The position numbers and the translations under genes are program-made. DNA of 64,000 bases. It comes from Polytrichum commune. Its lineage: Eukaryota; Streptophyta; Polytrichopsida; Polytrichales; Polytrichaceae. The notes below the pieces were generated by a model, which did no database searches, was not told the DNA's origin, and saw only the letters and a list, made by a program, of their open reading frames with translations. The stretch's first letter is position 1. Every line of letters begins with the position of its first letter. This document shows positions 44,559 through 57,360 of this stretch, one piece after another. The stretch is taken from contig OX485807.1 of NCBI GenBank assembly GCA_950295325.1, forward strand, positions 47,336,440 to 47,400,439, read 5' to 3'.

Positions 44559-47500
44559 ATGGGGAATCCTACTTCGGGTGCCAAAGTCCAAATGACGACG
44601 TCTCTCTCCACAGGGAGGCATAGACAGTCACTTGCTGCTGCATCAATTCAACTTGAAAAACTCTCTCAGCAAGAAAGATTTGGCTCCAATGATAAACCAT
44701 CCTCTGGTACTCTTAGCCCTAGACTGACCGAGGATAAGTCTATTGCTGCATTTCTTGGTGACAAGAAAACAAAACGGAGGACTAGATCGTCTCTTGGGGG
44801 ATCAGAAGAATTTATCAAAGGACTTGAACTTAACACTGCATCTTTATCGACAGAAGAACGAAAGCCTGTTCTGATTCCGTACAGGGGTGAGTCCTCTTTG
44901 TTCATATCCTCTTAATTTCCGATGAAAGCTTGGAGCATTTTGGTGATATTTAACGAGGTAACTCAGCTTGTCTTTCATATTCTTACTTAAATTCTGGTGT
45001 ATTCTACTAATTGGCTTATGAAGGACGTTTGACATGTACTGACAGGACATCGCCGGGTCGGATCTGGGAATGTTACACCTTCGAAATCTTTAGATTCACC
45101 AAGAGCTAAAGTTGTGGGTACATCACCAGGAAAGGAAAAATATGCAGTTGCGAAAATTGCAGCATCCTTATTTCACTCTCCAACAAAACTCGAACGGTCA
45201 ATGTCATTATCTAGGGTGGCTCATAGACCTGTTTCTGAAGGTGAGGGAACTCCCCGTTGTAGGTCTGGAATAGCAATTGGTGAAGTTATTCTACCCGGAA
45301 AACGGGGTAAGTCACAGGAATTCAAGCGGCATGACAGCAGGCCTCAAACCCCAGCTGCACAAACGAGTCAAGGGGATGCAGACAAGGAATATACGAACTG
45401 TCTCTTCCAGGATAAAAACATTGATGGCGGGATAGTTTGTAGAGAAGACAATGCACTGCCAATGACCCAAACTGGTATGTCATACGAATCTCTGGTTGAG
45501 TAATCGTTGAGAAGACATAATGATAAACTATGAACGTAAGGAATTCTAGAAAAGGGTGATGTGACGAGATCCTTATTACTTAGACGTGATAGTCTTTCAG
45601 GTCAGTGGTGTCACCAGTTGAAACGAGGCATTCATGGATCCAGTTATTTCATCTCAATTTGCGTGATGATAATACAGTTCAGGAATCTTTGCATTGTTCA
45701 TCTCGGGAGAATGTCTGTAGTCTCCATTCTAAAAAGTTCGTTGTAGTCATTAAGTGCTGTCTTGTCATTTCAGGTCCCTGCAACTCGCAGATCTACACGG
45801 CAGGCCTGCAGTCGGCCATTAGAAATGATGAAGGATTGTCAAATGAGATATCAGTTCCTGTGGTTGAGAACTCTTCGCATGGCAGAACTGACTCTCTGTC
45901 AGGCTCGTCAGTTCTTCTAGACCACGTTACCATAGATCCAGTGGAAACAGCTGCAGCTCCTCTGACGATTCCATTGCTCAAATACCTGGCCCCTATAAGA
46001 CTAAGTCCGCTAGAGAAGCCACACACACAGCAAACGCCCTTCAGGACACTGGATGCAAATCGCAAAAGTGATGAAATGGCGGCAATAACCTCCTATTATA
46101 GAGGAAGGTCGATGCCTTCAACGCCCTCTAGTAGGAAATCTCATAGTTTTGAGTTTCCAGCTGCTCCCGAAGCAGGAGAAAATCATAACACTGCATCAGA
46201 GTGCCAACTGCATGTAACGCTGGAGAGCACAAGTCACAAAGATGGAGAACCTTCCTTGACCAACCAGGATCTCGTTCTGTCGGAGTCAGTTTCACTTTCA
46301 TTGGGTTCCCCTGCTTCTGACAAACAAGTACAGCATCAGCAAACAGCAGAAACAAATGCTGAGAGCTTTGCTTCCACAGACAGTCTTCCTTTGCTCTCTC
46401 TAGAAAGTGCAGAACCAAGTATGCAAGCAGCTCACGAGGATCCCAAACCTACGCAAGAAAATGCCAGCCAGAAAGAAGCAAATGGGGACTCCCAGCTTGT
46501 TAACTTATCTCCTGAAAAGGTTACTGAGGAGGAACTCACCGAGGCAGCATTCTTGTCTAGTCTTGTGTGTGAGAATGACTCTGTTGGCCCTGTGCTTATA
46601 TCAGAAGAATCAAAACAATTCCCTTTGAATTCAAGTGATGGTGGGGATATGGAAGTTGTTCGAATGAGTATGGATGACGAGATTTTCTTGAAGGAAGTTT
46701 GCAAACCAGAACCTTGTTTAACAAGAGGCAACAGCTTTGAGACTGGAATGGGAGAGAAGTCCAAAAATGAGCATGAAATTAAGTCAAAACTACGGAAAAG
46801 AAGACGCAGTGTTTCTGCATCTGGCATTGGGGCTATGTTGCTCAAGGTTGTAAGAGTATCAGATTCAGGACCAATTGTGACAAGGAAACTACCCAAAGTA
46901 GGGCCCGAAATTTCTGAGATGGAACAATTACGGGCTAGAAACTACATTGTTCAAAAAACTGTGCAGATCAGTACAGACGAATCACAGTTGTCCACTCCCA
47001 CTTCTCATGAAGATGTTGCTGACAAGGAGGTGAGGCTATCTACACTCTTTCAATTTCAACTTTTCCCAAGGCTTTGCCATTGGTTTCTAAGCTGCGTTGT
47101 TACAAAGAAAATGTGGAAGCATTATAAATTCACATCAGGTTATTCTTGCTATCACCTACTTTTGTCTAAGTCGCCGTATTGAATTCGCCATGGATGTTTC
47201 TTTTGATCTGATCATTATTTATTGGTGGTTGTAGGTCAAACCATTAAGTACTGAGGCTGTTGACATGGAGCTTGATTCTGGGGATTCCGGTACTGAGGTT
47301 GTGGTACCTGAGATGGATGCTGGATATGGAATTCATGACAAAGTTGCATCCTCCGACACAGATGTAGGTCATCATCTCGAAGATGTAGAGCTCCAAGTCC
47401 CTGTACTGTATACAGCAGTGGATGACAGTAAAGCTCAAGAATTAAGCAAAGATACCGAGGAATGCCAAATGAAGTCATCAGCAGATGAAACCTTGCAGGA

Positions 47501-49248
47501 AGAAACTACTGAATGTATGTCATTTTCCAAACCAGTTTCCACTGCACGACCTTTGGGACTTGCCTAGACATCTGAAGATGCAACTGAACAAACAATACAT
47601 TATGGACTCCAATATGTCAGATGTCAATTCCACACGAATTTCAATTGCTGGTAATCGTAAGAATTGCTTGCAATTCATATTCTGGCTGCCTTTGAGAAAG
47701 AGAGATAGGCATATGCACACTCTTTATTTTGCTGAATCAATGGATCTGGCAAAACTTGGTGGCACCTCTGCCTTTGAATTTGAAATGTAGGTCAGATATA
47801 TTAGTGAGAATACATTAGAGAAGCTGTATGTGACATTGTTATTTTCTGTGTTTCTGCAGTGAGTAGTGATCCTGCAGGTAATGAGATGCCCATAAATCCA
47901 GGAGATTTGAAGAATATTTCATCAAGTGTAGAAGAGGAACAACATGAATTGGATTCGCATCAAGGAGACCCCACATTAACAAGCAAAGTTTCTGTGGAGG
48001 AAACACTGTATGATAAAGAGATCGTTGACCAGGAAGTTCCTGCTCCTGAAGTTAGCAAAAAGAGTGGTGAACTTGCAGGTGAAAGAGCCATTGCAGAAGA
48101 TGCTCATGTTGGAGGGCGAAGAAGAAGACCAGGCAGCAAAGGAAGACTGTCTTATGACTTAGATATACCAACAGGTAAGGCATCTTCATCATTCTAGTTC
48201 TTATGAATAGATTATCAGTACCCAAGCATTAAGGGGTTACCAAATTACGGAATCCAGGCCCAATTCTGATTTGTAGATTAGGCGAAACCTAAGTTTCTCC
48301 CAAATCTGGGACTTCAGTGGGTTAAAAAATCTTAACCATCTAGTCTGTTGAAATAGGCTACAAAATTGAACATTAGGATTTGAAATCGTTACCTGGGTTT
48401 TGAGATTGTGGTTCAATTTGGTAACCCCCTATTGTGTCTAGTACTTTATGACATGAACTTGTGCTGAATACGTCCATGAACACTGAAATTTAGGATCAGA
48501 AAATGTATGTGCAGAATGGCATTCGAAGAAACTCGACTCGACGGAGGCAAATAATGGACTAGTGCAAGCGCCGACAGTGATCCTTGTCAACAAACAGGCT
48601 CTATCATTATTGGATGAGAATGTAGCTATCACGAGAGAAAAATCTCGAAACTTTACCTCCATAATAGTGCAAGGGTCTCCTCGACAGTCTTTAGATGAAT
48701 ATCGCCTGGCTCCCTCTTCTATCTCCATTCTCGCCAACCCTTCCTTCTCCAGTTCCCACCAAGATAGACTATGGGAGGAGCAAGCTGAAGCTTACTCAAG
48801 TGGAGGAAGAGGCACCCCTGGCCGGGAAGATGATACAGCCGCAAACGCGTACCTCCATTCCCCGTCGCCCGGCGGAGCAATATCTTCCGACGATCAAATT
48901 CACTCATCCTCGAGTTCTTTAAGGAAGTGTCAAACTGAATTCAACACAGCAATTGTCCCTGGACTCAGTACTGAGAAGGGGCGGAACAATGAGAAAAAGA
49001 AGGGTCAAGGCAAGAAGAGAGGAAGACCTCGGACACCATTGAGAAGCTTGTTAGCAGAAGACACTCACAACAAGGGCTTGGGATCAAGCTCGGGAATTCG
49101 ATCTCCAGAGGGTGGTCACTTTTTACAGCAAATCATGTCCCGCATTAGGGGCAACTCCTCCAAGTCCCTGAGCCCAAAGAGCCCCGAAGCAATGCCAAAG
49201 AGAAGGAACACACTTTGGACCAGTTGCATTTGCTTCAGTGTGAAGTAG
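44559..49248 (+). CDS. Serine-rich protein with AT-hook-like motif, function unknown (6 exons)
   Basis: The model has coding exons 44559-44886, 45046-45474, 45606-47029, 47235-47514, 47860-48174 and 48494-49248. They total 3531 bases, giving 1176 aa. All introns are GT-AG and all joins keep frame (phases 1, 1, 0, 1, 1). The start is the first ATG of the frame (MGNPTSGAKVQ). The first exon has basic and Ser/Thr-Pro segments (GDKKTKRRTRSSLGG). The large middle is acidic and serine-rich, without a fold I recognise. A basic patch, KLRKRRRSVSASGIG, lies near residue 646, and RRRRPGSKGR near the end of exon 5. Near residues 1095-1110 the motif KKRGRPRTPLRSLLAED contains an AT-hook-like core. The C-terminus is cysteine-containing (TSCICFSVK). 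These features suggest a disordered nuclear or chromatin-associated protein, but this is inference. One uncertainty is that 45606-45773 is in frame yet ends in a good acceptor (GTCATTTCAG, 45773). It may therefore be partly intronic, and skipping it still keeps frame (1120 aa). The gene converges with the asparagine synthetase gene 1.2 kb downstream. Confidence 0.85.
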
Positions 49249-50462
49249 CTGCAGCAACAATCGTCGTCACCCTGCTACACGGTATAAAGATCGTTTGTGC
49301 AGACGTAGCACGTGTCGATCTTTTATGATTGTCATGCTGTTAGAGAGACGCTGCACATACTTTTGGCAGACTTGGAATGTGGCTTCCCCTGATCAAAGAT
49401 TAGTGGACTCAAGGTGCCTAGCTAGGGAACCCTGGGTCGCTTATGCAGACCACCACAAGTAACTCTCTTTTTAGGAGCCACCATCCATGCCGGGAATTTT
49501 TAAACCAAAAATCCGATCTAGGTAAACGATATTAGGTATGTGCTGAGATTCAGAGCCTGAACTTATCTATGTATGTACGATGTGATACTGCCTCTTCTTC
49601 AACCACCCAGCTTGAAGCCAAGGCTGGTCTTTCCAGCAATCTTTGGAATTGTGAGTGGTATGCATGACCCATATTTCATTCTCTATTTCCTTTGGCAGGT
49701 CTTATCAAAGAGTGAATTCTGTTAGCGAGCTGTATACTTGAAGCTACTTTCACAACAAGAGACCAAAAACAAGCAATTTGAACAATGACTTGCAAGTCCT
49801 GTATCGCCCAGAGTATTAGAGCTGTTATGTGAACCAGGATTCCAGAGCTACAAGGAACATGTGGATCGAACGACTGTCGTATTGAACTTCACATCTTCGA
49901 TCTCCTACTGTACAAATAGTGTGATTCACTGGTATGCTCAGAGTAGATTTGCACCAGCTCAAGTTTCTGAACTTCCTGCCTGAACAACATTTTAAAAGCA
50001 AGCAGAAGTTACCTGAACGAGGAATGAAGATATGTTATCACGGACACAAAGGTATGAAAAAAGGTTCATACTTAGCTTATACTTACTTTAGATGTTGCCA
50101 ATAGGTAGACGCCCAAAATTGTCTCTCACACAATAGCCTCTCCATTAAACATGTGAATTGGGGTAGTTGCAATTTCGTGACTGTACAAAAACTTCATTAA
50201 AACCAGTGTCTCTGGAGCTTCATGTCTCAGAAATCATCCCTTGCTCAAGTGAGCATGCACATGCCATTCTCACATTAGTTTATGGTTATGATTGCAACCA
50301 GATTCCAACATTTTAATCAAGGATTGCAATCAGAGAGAAGGAACCCATGAGATTACAATATATCATCCGGGCCTCCGAACAAGAGGCAGTCCCGACGCAA
50401 ATTGGTTGAATCTATCTAGGATTACACAGAGGTTCTGGAGCGCGTGACATCCAGATCTATTG
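49249..50462. other. Convergent 3' flanks between the two genes
   Basis: This 1.2 kb separates the stop codons of two tail-to-tail genes and must hold both 3' UTRs and polyadenylation sites. No canonical AATAAA stands out on either strand, so end points are unknown. Composition is balanced and no repeat family seen elsewhere in the window occurs here. Confidence 0.5.
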
Positions 50463-53400
50463 TCAGGCAATGGCACTAACTACTTGACCCTTGTCCTCTT
50501 CTACCTTGGGCTTCTTGGTTGCTCCATTCACTACTTTGTTTGCAGACTCGTCGACTTTGTATGCATCATCGTGCACACCTGTGGCAGCCCTGCCGGAGGG
50601 ATCCAAGTTGTTGGCCCACGCCTTGTCCCAGGCGATGGCTGCTGCCGTGCTGCATGCAATGCTGGGACCTCCGGGAACCGTCAACCGTGCTGATTGCTGC
50701 GTCCCATAACAACCGAGCAAATGTGAGTAAGGTAGGTAAAGTAAATGTTCCTAATTCAAACATTGGAATAACAAGGACACTTAAATTTTGAGAAGTATGT
50801 GGTTGGGTGTGAATCTAACAACAGACACCAAAAAGACACTTTTTAAAGTGTTTTTAAAAGAAGTTGAAGTACGTGCTCAAAATATGCTAAACATTCTTGG
50901 CTCAATAGTCAACAGGATTTGGGGGGACAAATATGACCATGTAATGAGCAGGAGAAACTTCACTTTGAAGATATTCATATGAGCTCCGGATATTATGTGG
51001 CAAATGGATATGGGCACAATTTGGATTTGCTAATCATCTCACACTAATTGTATATTTCAGATCCTATGAGAAGTGAGTGTAGAGAGACTAATATCCAAAT
51101 AACACACCCCTACCTGAAGGGCTTTTAATGGTTACGTTCTATGGTTTCACCCACTTCTCCTAGATAATAAACACCCCCAATTGTGTTGGCTATTGAACGT
51201 CGTCCATCTAACAACACATGACCTAAATATACCTAGCTCCAAGAAGGCCAACATCGGATGACCTCTTATTGAGCAGTCTTGGTAGTGACTGAACCTCCTG
51301 GGGTACTTCCATGCGAATGGGCCTGATCACCTTTCCATTTAACTTTCTAATCTACCTATCGTTTGACCTTCATGCCAAAAGGGTGGAGGGGGCGCTCTAG
51401 GAAATTTTAAAACTACTAAACCAAAAAACTCGTGAATTGAAGAGCCATTTAGAGTGTGCCATAAGGGGGACAGGAACAGGAGATGCAGGGTGTTGATGGG
51501 ATGCGCAGTGGGCTTACTTGAGGGAAGCATCTCTCAAACAGCATGCGGTAGTAGTAGGCTTCCTTGGTTCCTGGTGTGTTGTGTGGATACACATGTCTCG
51601 CATTCGCCAACATCTGATCCGTAACCTGCACAGTGCATAGGTGGGTGGGTTGCTTAAGACCATGTAGAGACAATGGGCACGATCCTTCATCAGTGATCCA
51701 AGAATGTGGAAAAAGCTATAATGAGCGCTGCTGAATCTTTTCCCCAATGATCGGGAGAACTGGCAGTTAGTTACAAATAAACTGGTTGAGTTTGAGAAAT
51801 AACTGGTTGAAGATCAAGACTGGAGGAAAATTACCAATCATTTTAGAGGAATTTATAGAATATACCCCAATTTAACAAAGGAAACCGGAGAATGTCAACA
51901 TGTAACCGGTTGGACTTGCAAACACTAGGATCTCAACCGATTATACCCAAAAATCTCCCCAATCACTGATCATCCCTTAGAGCATCAGAGGACTAATAGA
52001 GAGGCTAAAGCAGCTAAATTAGAGATTTTTGAATAATCAAACAATAATCTGCACACCTATATCTGAGCGGTCTGCGGTTAGGTGTGGATCTAAGAACTGG
52101 CACCAAAAAGACACGTGTTTAAAAGAGATATAACTACGTGCTCATAATATGCTAGCTATTCTAGGCTCAATAGTCAACATGATTGGGGGACCTTTATAAC
52201 CACTTAATGAGCACAAGAATCTTCACTTTGACAATGAATTAGATATTCATACGAGCTCTAACAATTAGGAGGCAAACAGGCTACCAGCATGATTTAAATT
52301 TGCACTAATTGTGTGTTTCATATCCCTACGAGAAGTGAGTGCAGAGAGGAAAGTATCCATCTACCTCACTTGCAAGTCTTACAGTTGAAACACTAGAGTG
52401 AAGGAAGTCTATATAATTAGAACAAAGAGTTATTTTAAAGAGGAAGTTTTAGGGGAGAAAACAGGTTACGCTGCGAGGTCATCTATCAATCTTTGCAACA
52501 TGAATCCACTTAAAAGCAAAGTAGGGAGGAAAAATACATGGCTGGCGGCATGGTCCTTCAAGCCGTCAATCCAGCTGTAGCCAACGCCATCACTAAATTG
52601 CTCTTTTTGCCTGTACAAAATATGCTGCAATGATTCCCAAAATGATCCAACCTCATCAGAATCGTTTACCCTAAACCCTAAACCTCGACTCACGAAAGTC
52701 AATCCAGCAACATCCAACAAAGGCCTATCTGAACTCCAATGGAAACGTTTGGTGAGATGTGAATATGTACCTTTGGCAGATAAGGATTCTCTTCATCATC
52801 AAAAGCTTTCCGCAAAACCCATTTCTCAATACGCCCCTTCTTAGGTTGCACCTGCACCGCCCCCCCAAGTGTAGCAAGTTGAATCTCGAGATCAATTGTG
52901 ATTAGAACGAGGAACAGCAGAATATACTACTTAGAATGTGGAATTGTCAAGTTAAATCACATGAATTTTCACCAACATGAAAAGTGAGAGAAATAGAAGA
53001 GGAAATAGGTATACCATTTTCTCAGCAGGGTCAATGGACATTGCCAGGTCCAGAAAGTCCTTGTCCAAAAATGGCACACGGGCTTCAAGACCCCATGCTG
53101 ATGTGGATTTGTTTGCCCGCAAACAATCATACAAATGCAGTGCTTTCAGCTGCAAACACCACATACAAATCTTCAATCAAAAGTCTGTGATTGAGACAGA
53201 GACAAAGAGAGAGACAGAATCCTAATCCCATTGTAATCCCATCTGTATACCACCACAGTCAATACATTAGCACAATAGGAGTTACATACAGCTATAATCT
53301 CTTGAAAAACAAGATCAAGGGAAGATCAAAATAGGAATGGGAATGTGACCCAAGCATTGACCTTTCTACCAAATACATTAGCAAAGTAATAGTTACATAG

Positions 53401-56400
53401 AGCTAGATTCTCTTAAATAACAAGATCAAGGGAATACCAAAATAGGAATGGGAATGTGGTCCAAGAGAAAGAATCGACCTTTCTACAAGTCTCCTTATGT
53501 AGCTCCTCCTTGTTGGGGGCTTTGTGGAAGTACAGATAACCTCCAAATATCTCATCAGATCCCTCGCCAGAGAGTACCATCTTCACACCAAGAGCTTTAA
53601 TTTTTCGAGACATCAGGAACATGGGAGTGCTAGCTCGAATTGTAGTAACATCATACGTCTCAATGTGGTATATTACATCAGAAAGAGCGTCCAGTCCTTC
53701 CTGGAGCAACAGAAAAAAACGACATGCACAATCAGCACCCAATCTCAATGTTTCAAGTATAAACAACAAATTTTGCCACCCCGTTTAATTCATTCACAAA
53801 ATCTACTAAGAATATATACAAACACCAAAAATTGGAAGCTATTCGAATGCTAAGTGTTGCATGAGACTGCAATGGCAATGAGCAAACCTGCACAGTAAAG
53901 TGAAATTCTTTATGTAGTGTTCCTAAGTAATCTGCAACTTCCCTTGCAGCTTTCAGATCAGGTGAACCCTGCACAAAAAGGGAAGTACCACCATAAGTAA
54001 CACCAATTCAGACAAACTTTGTCCAGTCCCAAGGGGTCCTTTGCTATTTTCCATTAATGCCCAGCAAGCCCAAGTGGCAATTGGAATATGTCAACTAACT
54101 ACTCAAAAGAATGAACAGGTAAGAAGGAAAACCAAGCCAAGGTATGATAGCCTCAAAAAGGAAGCTAAGGACAACTCATTGCAATGTTTCAAATGCCTGT
54201 GTGGCAAGTACTTTCATACTAGAAAGAAGAACCCATATTCCATCCACAATTGTTTACTACAGATAACTATGAGAGGGTTACTGTACCTCCAGCCCAACAC
54301 AAAAAGAATGAAGTCGGTTGCCCCATTGTTTGGCAGCTTTACTATCAGCTAGATGTCGTTGAGCAACTGCAGCCACCAACGAGGAATCCAGGCCACCCGA
54401 CAGCAGCACTCCAAACGGCACGTCCGTCATTAACCGTTTGATTACTGACTACAATCATCATCCCACACATGTTTCATATCAATTTTACAGCAAATTAGGT
54501 GAGATATCACAGGTCTCTTTTTTCTAGTCAGCATGAAACTCCAACCTCGTGCTATTGCTACTTGCTAATTGCAAACTTGGTACCTTCAAGGCCAAGTTTC
54601 GTATAGTTGGCCAGTGTAATTTAAGGTTAAAAAAGTGGTACTATCCCACTCACCTGCCTCCCTAAACTGTGCACTGCACAGGCCATTAGAGCATGTCAAA
54701 CGATTACTGTATAATAATTTTCTCAATAATCAGCTTGCAAAATTTTTAGGCACATGCCCATCCCACCTATAAATTCCATATATTATATCATAAATCTTCA
54801 TAGGCCATCGATTAGAGAGAGAGAGAGGGAGAGAGAGAGAGAGAGTTGCCTGTCTCAATAATTGATGGGCAATGAGGATTGGGATTTTGTGGGCGGGATG
54901 ATCATGCAGCTTTGCTTTCAAAAACGAAACATAGAAAGCTGATTATTGAGAGAACAATCTGTCTCTTAATATGGAGACAAGAGACAGGATTCAGTCACCA
55001 AAGTCTCACCTTCTCAAATGCATGTCGGAGAGTGAGTGGATCAAAAGGCTCTGCTGGAACAATCTCCTTGAACCAGGGTGGGTTGTAGTATCTACGGAGC
55101 CCACCTGCAGAAAAGTACTCATTAGGACGCCTGCACAAATATATTTTATGTTTTAAACAACTTTCTCCTCAAAGGCTGTACAAATATATTCCCACGGCAA
55201 GTGCAGGTGCTCACCCTGCTTGCTAGAATAAATGTGGCCAGGAGGGAACACTTCAAAGCGCTCACAGTCATCCTTCAAAGCTTTCATTTCAGATGAAAAC
55301 CACACGGATCCTGCCAAAACCATCATCAACTTTTCAGTTCTCTGCAACTACTTGAGTAGCGTTTGCATACACAATGAACGATATTCAGAAGAAGAAAAAA
55401 TTAATGGAAAGAAGAGTATAGATGTCTTTGTAAGTATTGATGTTCAAAAATCAGCACTTACATATGAAGGTAAGCAGTAAATCTTTACAAAAAATCAAGA
55501 GATAGTTAATCCCAAGCTTTTGAAGTTACTTACTCCATACAAAGAAGTCAAAAGTAGGCCTCCAAAAACTAGAATGAAAATAGAAACAAAATCTAATCAC
55601 ACAAGCAGCAATAGCCAAATGGTCTACACAAAAACTCTAGCAAACTGTCGCATAGCATGTGCACTAAGACCTCATTCTGGATGGAAATAAGGCAAACATA
55701 AAGGCACGTGACGCTGGAAAGGGGAAAGAAAGAGACCGTCGATGCCCCAGCCGAGGTAGAGTGGGGTGATGCCAAGTGGGTCACGAGCAGCAATGAAGGA
55801 GTTGTCTCGCACATCCACCAACACAAATGAGAACATTCCATCTAGCTTGCCCACCACCTCCTCTCCAATCTCTTCATACTGTTAAAATAACACAGTAGGC
55901 ACAAAATTACGTCACATTACATAATTCCCAGGTGCTATCCTCCCCATACAACTAAAGCTTCTCAGTCAGCCTAAATTGCGCCACAGATGTCCAGGTCACA
56001 AGCATCTGACCTGACCTTCATTACACACTTTGAGTTATTTTGGCTCAAAACTTGGATCCAAGTAAAAGATTTCTGTATAGCCTGACTTTTCAGATCTGGG
56101 CTCGGCTATTTCTAGAACAAGCTGTCTGATCTAAGCATGGAAAACTAACGTCAAATGGTGGGTTTAGCAAAATTAGCCACATGACTTTTAAACTCATTTC
56201 ACATACTTCAAAACCAAAGTCCTCTCACCAGATGTGCAATGACTTCGCAATCACTTTGCGTGTTGTACTTGTGTGCCTTCATGCCAGCCTTGAGTGCTTC
56301 ATGGTTGTAAATCTCACCATTAACCTGCCATCCCAGCCTCCAATGAGGTCAGTGAAAGCGGAAGAAACATCGAGAGCAACCTAAACCCAGTAAGAGACCA

Positions 56401-57002
56401 AACTAACACAAAATCCTTCAAAACCAACCCGGGCCTCAAATTTTGCACACTGAGCAGGACAAACAACAATGCAGCAAAACCCAACACGAGCATGAGTCAA
56501 CAGGAGGCTCACAGCAACAACTATGTCTTTCGTTTCGTTGAAGAGAGGCTGGTCCCCGGATGTGGGATCAATGATAGCCAAACGCTCATGCGCAAGGTAG
56601 CATCCACATTTCTCATCCACAAACAGTCCACTCCAGTCTGGTCCCCGGTGCCGCAACCTGCCATCACCCATAACTCTCGTCATAAAAAAATTCCCCGAAT
56701 ATTTCTAAAACCTCACAAACACTCGCTCAAAACTTCCGCTAAAACCCCTAAACCCCAGCCTCCCCCTTTCGTTCCAGGAACTCTACCAAACCTCTCACAC
56801 TCGGGTTTCCCGTTCGAATCCGGCCGAGAAAAAGAGACTCTTCAAACACTGAGATCTTAACCAAGACAACACGTTCAAGAAAGTTAATCAATGCCACGGA
56901 AAACCGACCTCTCTCCGCTTACCTGCGAGAAAGCTCAAGGATGCGAGCACGTCTGGCGGCAGACGTTTCAGAGGAGCCGAGAATTGCGAGAATTCCACAC
57001 AT
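50463..57002 (-). CDS. ASN: Asparagine synthetase (glutamine-hydrolysing), complete, 14 coding exons
   Basis: The enzyme makes asparagine and glutamate from aspartate, glutamine and ATP, a cytosolic step of nitrogen storage and transport. Exons in transcript order: 57002-56923, 56657-56513, 56324-56229, 55878-55737, 55310-55215, 55104-55010, 54448-54287, 53968-53888, 53700-53479, 53149-53015, 52851-52771, 52624-52538, 51625-51518, 50696-50463. They sum to 1764 bases (587 aa plus stop), the usual plant length of about 580-590. All introns are GT-AG and all joins are in frame. The N-terminal glutaminase domain starts MCGILA, with Cys2 as nucleophile, and has RHRGPDW (29-35) and NGEIYNH (77-83). 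The synthetase domain has the ATP pyrophosphatase loop SGGLDSS (235-241), SGEGSDE (343-349), [21 protein letters not shown] and [21 protein letters not shown]. The tail after [11 protein letters not shown] is lysine- and valine-rich ([17 protein letters not shown]). No key residue is missing. Introns 12 and 13 carry repeat insertions. The last 3' exon and the exon 4 donor (G|GTCTCT) are the least canonical joins. Confidence 0.96.
50800..51105 (+). mobile_element. Family M repeat, copy 2, inside the last ASN intron
   Basis: GGTTGGGTGTGAATCTAACA, ACACCAAAAAGACAC, GTGCTCAAAATATGCTAAAC, GGCTCAATAGTCAACA, TAATGAGCA and CTCACACTAATTGTATATTTC match the other copies in order. It lies wholly within intron 13 (50697-51517). 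Confidence 0.7.
51755..51970 (+). repeat. Family J segment in ASN intron 12
   Basis: GGCAGTTAGTTACAAATAAA, CTGGTTGAGTTTGAGAAATA, TCATTTTAGAGGAATTTATAG, ATGTAACCGGTTGGACTTGC and CCCAAAAATCTCCCC match the complement of 26.97-27.23 kb and parts of 25.0-25.2 kb. It lies entirely within intron 12 (51626-52537). Confidence 0.7.
52075..52385 (+). mobile_element. Family M repeat, copy 3, inside ASN intron 12
   Basis: GTTAGGTGTGGATCTAAGA, GCACCAAAAAGACACGTG, GTGCTCATAATATGCTAGC, GGCTCAATAGTCAACATG, CCACTTAATGAGCACAAG and CTAATTGTGTGTTTCATATC follow the family order. With copy 2 it means adjacent introns of the same gene received the same element family. Confidence 0.72.
54814..54845. repeat. (GA)n microsatellite in ASN intron 6
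   Basis: A GA run of about 16 units with one GGGA interruption, within the intron between exons 6 and 7 (54449-55009). Confidence 0.85.
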
Positions 57003-57360
57003 TGTGACTTGCTGGGTAGATATGGGGCACGACAAACAAAAACGATGCGCAAGTCGGTGGAATTTGGAGCTCCAAGCAAGCAAGCAAAACAAAACAGAAC
57101 ACAACAATGACAAACTAGAACCTTCACTCCCCTTCTGCTTACTTACTGCGTTTGTGAAGAAGAAGAAGCAGGATCTGGATGGATGACACGTTGATGTGGA
57201 TGGATGATAGTTGCCAGTACAGATGGATGGTTCAGCGGTGGCGAGGGTCAGGCGAATCTGGTGCAGCCTAGGACCGTTAAATTTCTGGATAGCCTATTTT
57301 CACCTTTTTAAAGGCCCCCCTTTACAATACACTTATAGAATATATATATATAATTTAGTG
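57003..57360 (-). promoter_or_regulatory. ASN promoter and 5' leader region
   Basis: Upstream of the ASN start on the minus strand, a TATATATATATATTCTATAAG stretch at about 57333-57353 gives TATA-box candidates some 330 bases from the ATG. A leader intron cannot be excluded. A GAAGAAGAAG patch at 57157-57168 reads as CTTCTTCTTC in the leader. No specific transcription factor site is claimed. Confidence 0.35.

Noticed and set aside
46128-46896. Minus-strand ORFs of 96 and 154 codons within exon 3 of the serine-rich gene
   Set aside because: They lie antisense to a long spliced coding exon and show no independent features.
57333-57353. TATATATA stretch as a definite ASN TATA box
   Set aside because: It is recorded only as a candidate; alternating TA is common here and the transcription start is unknown.
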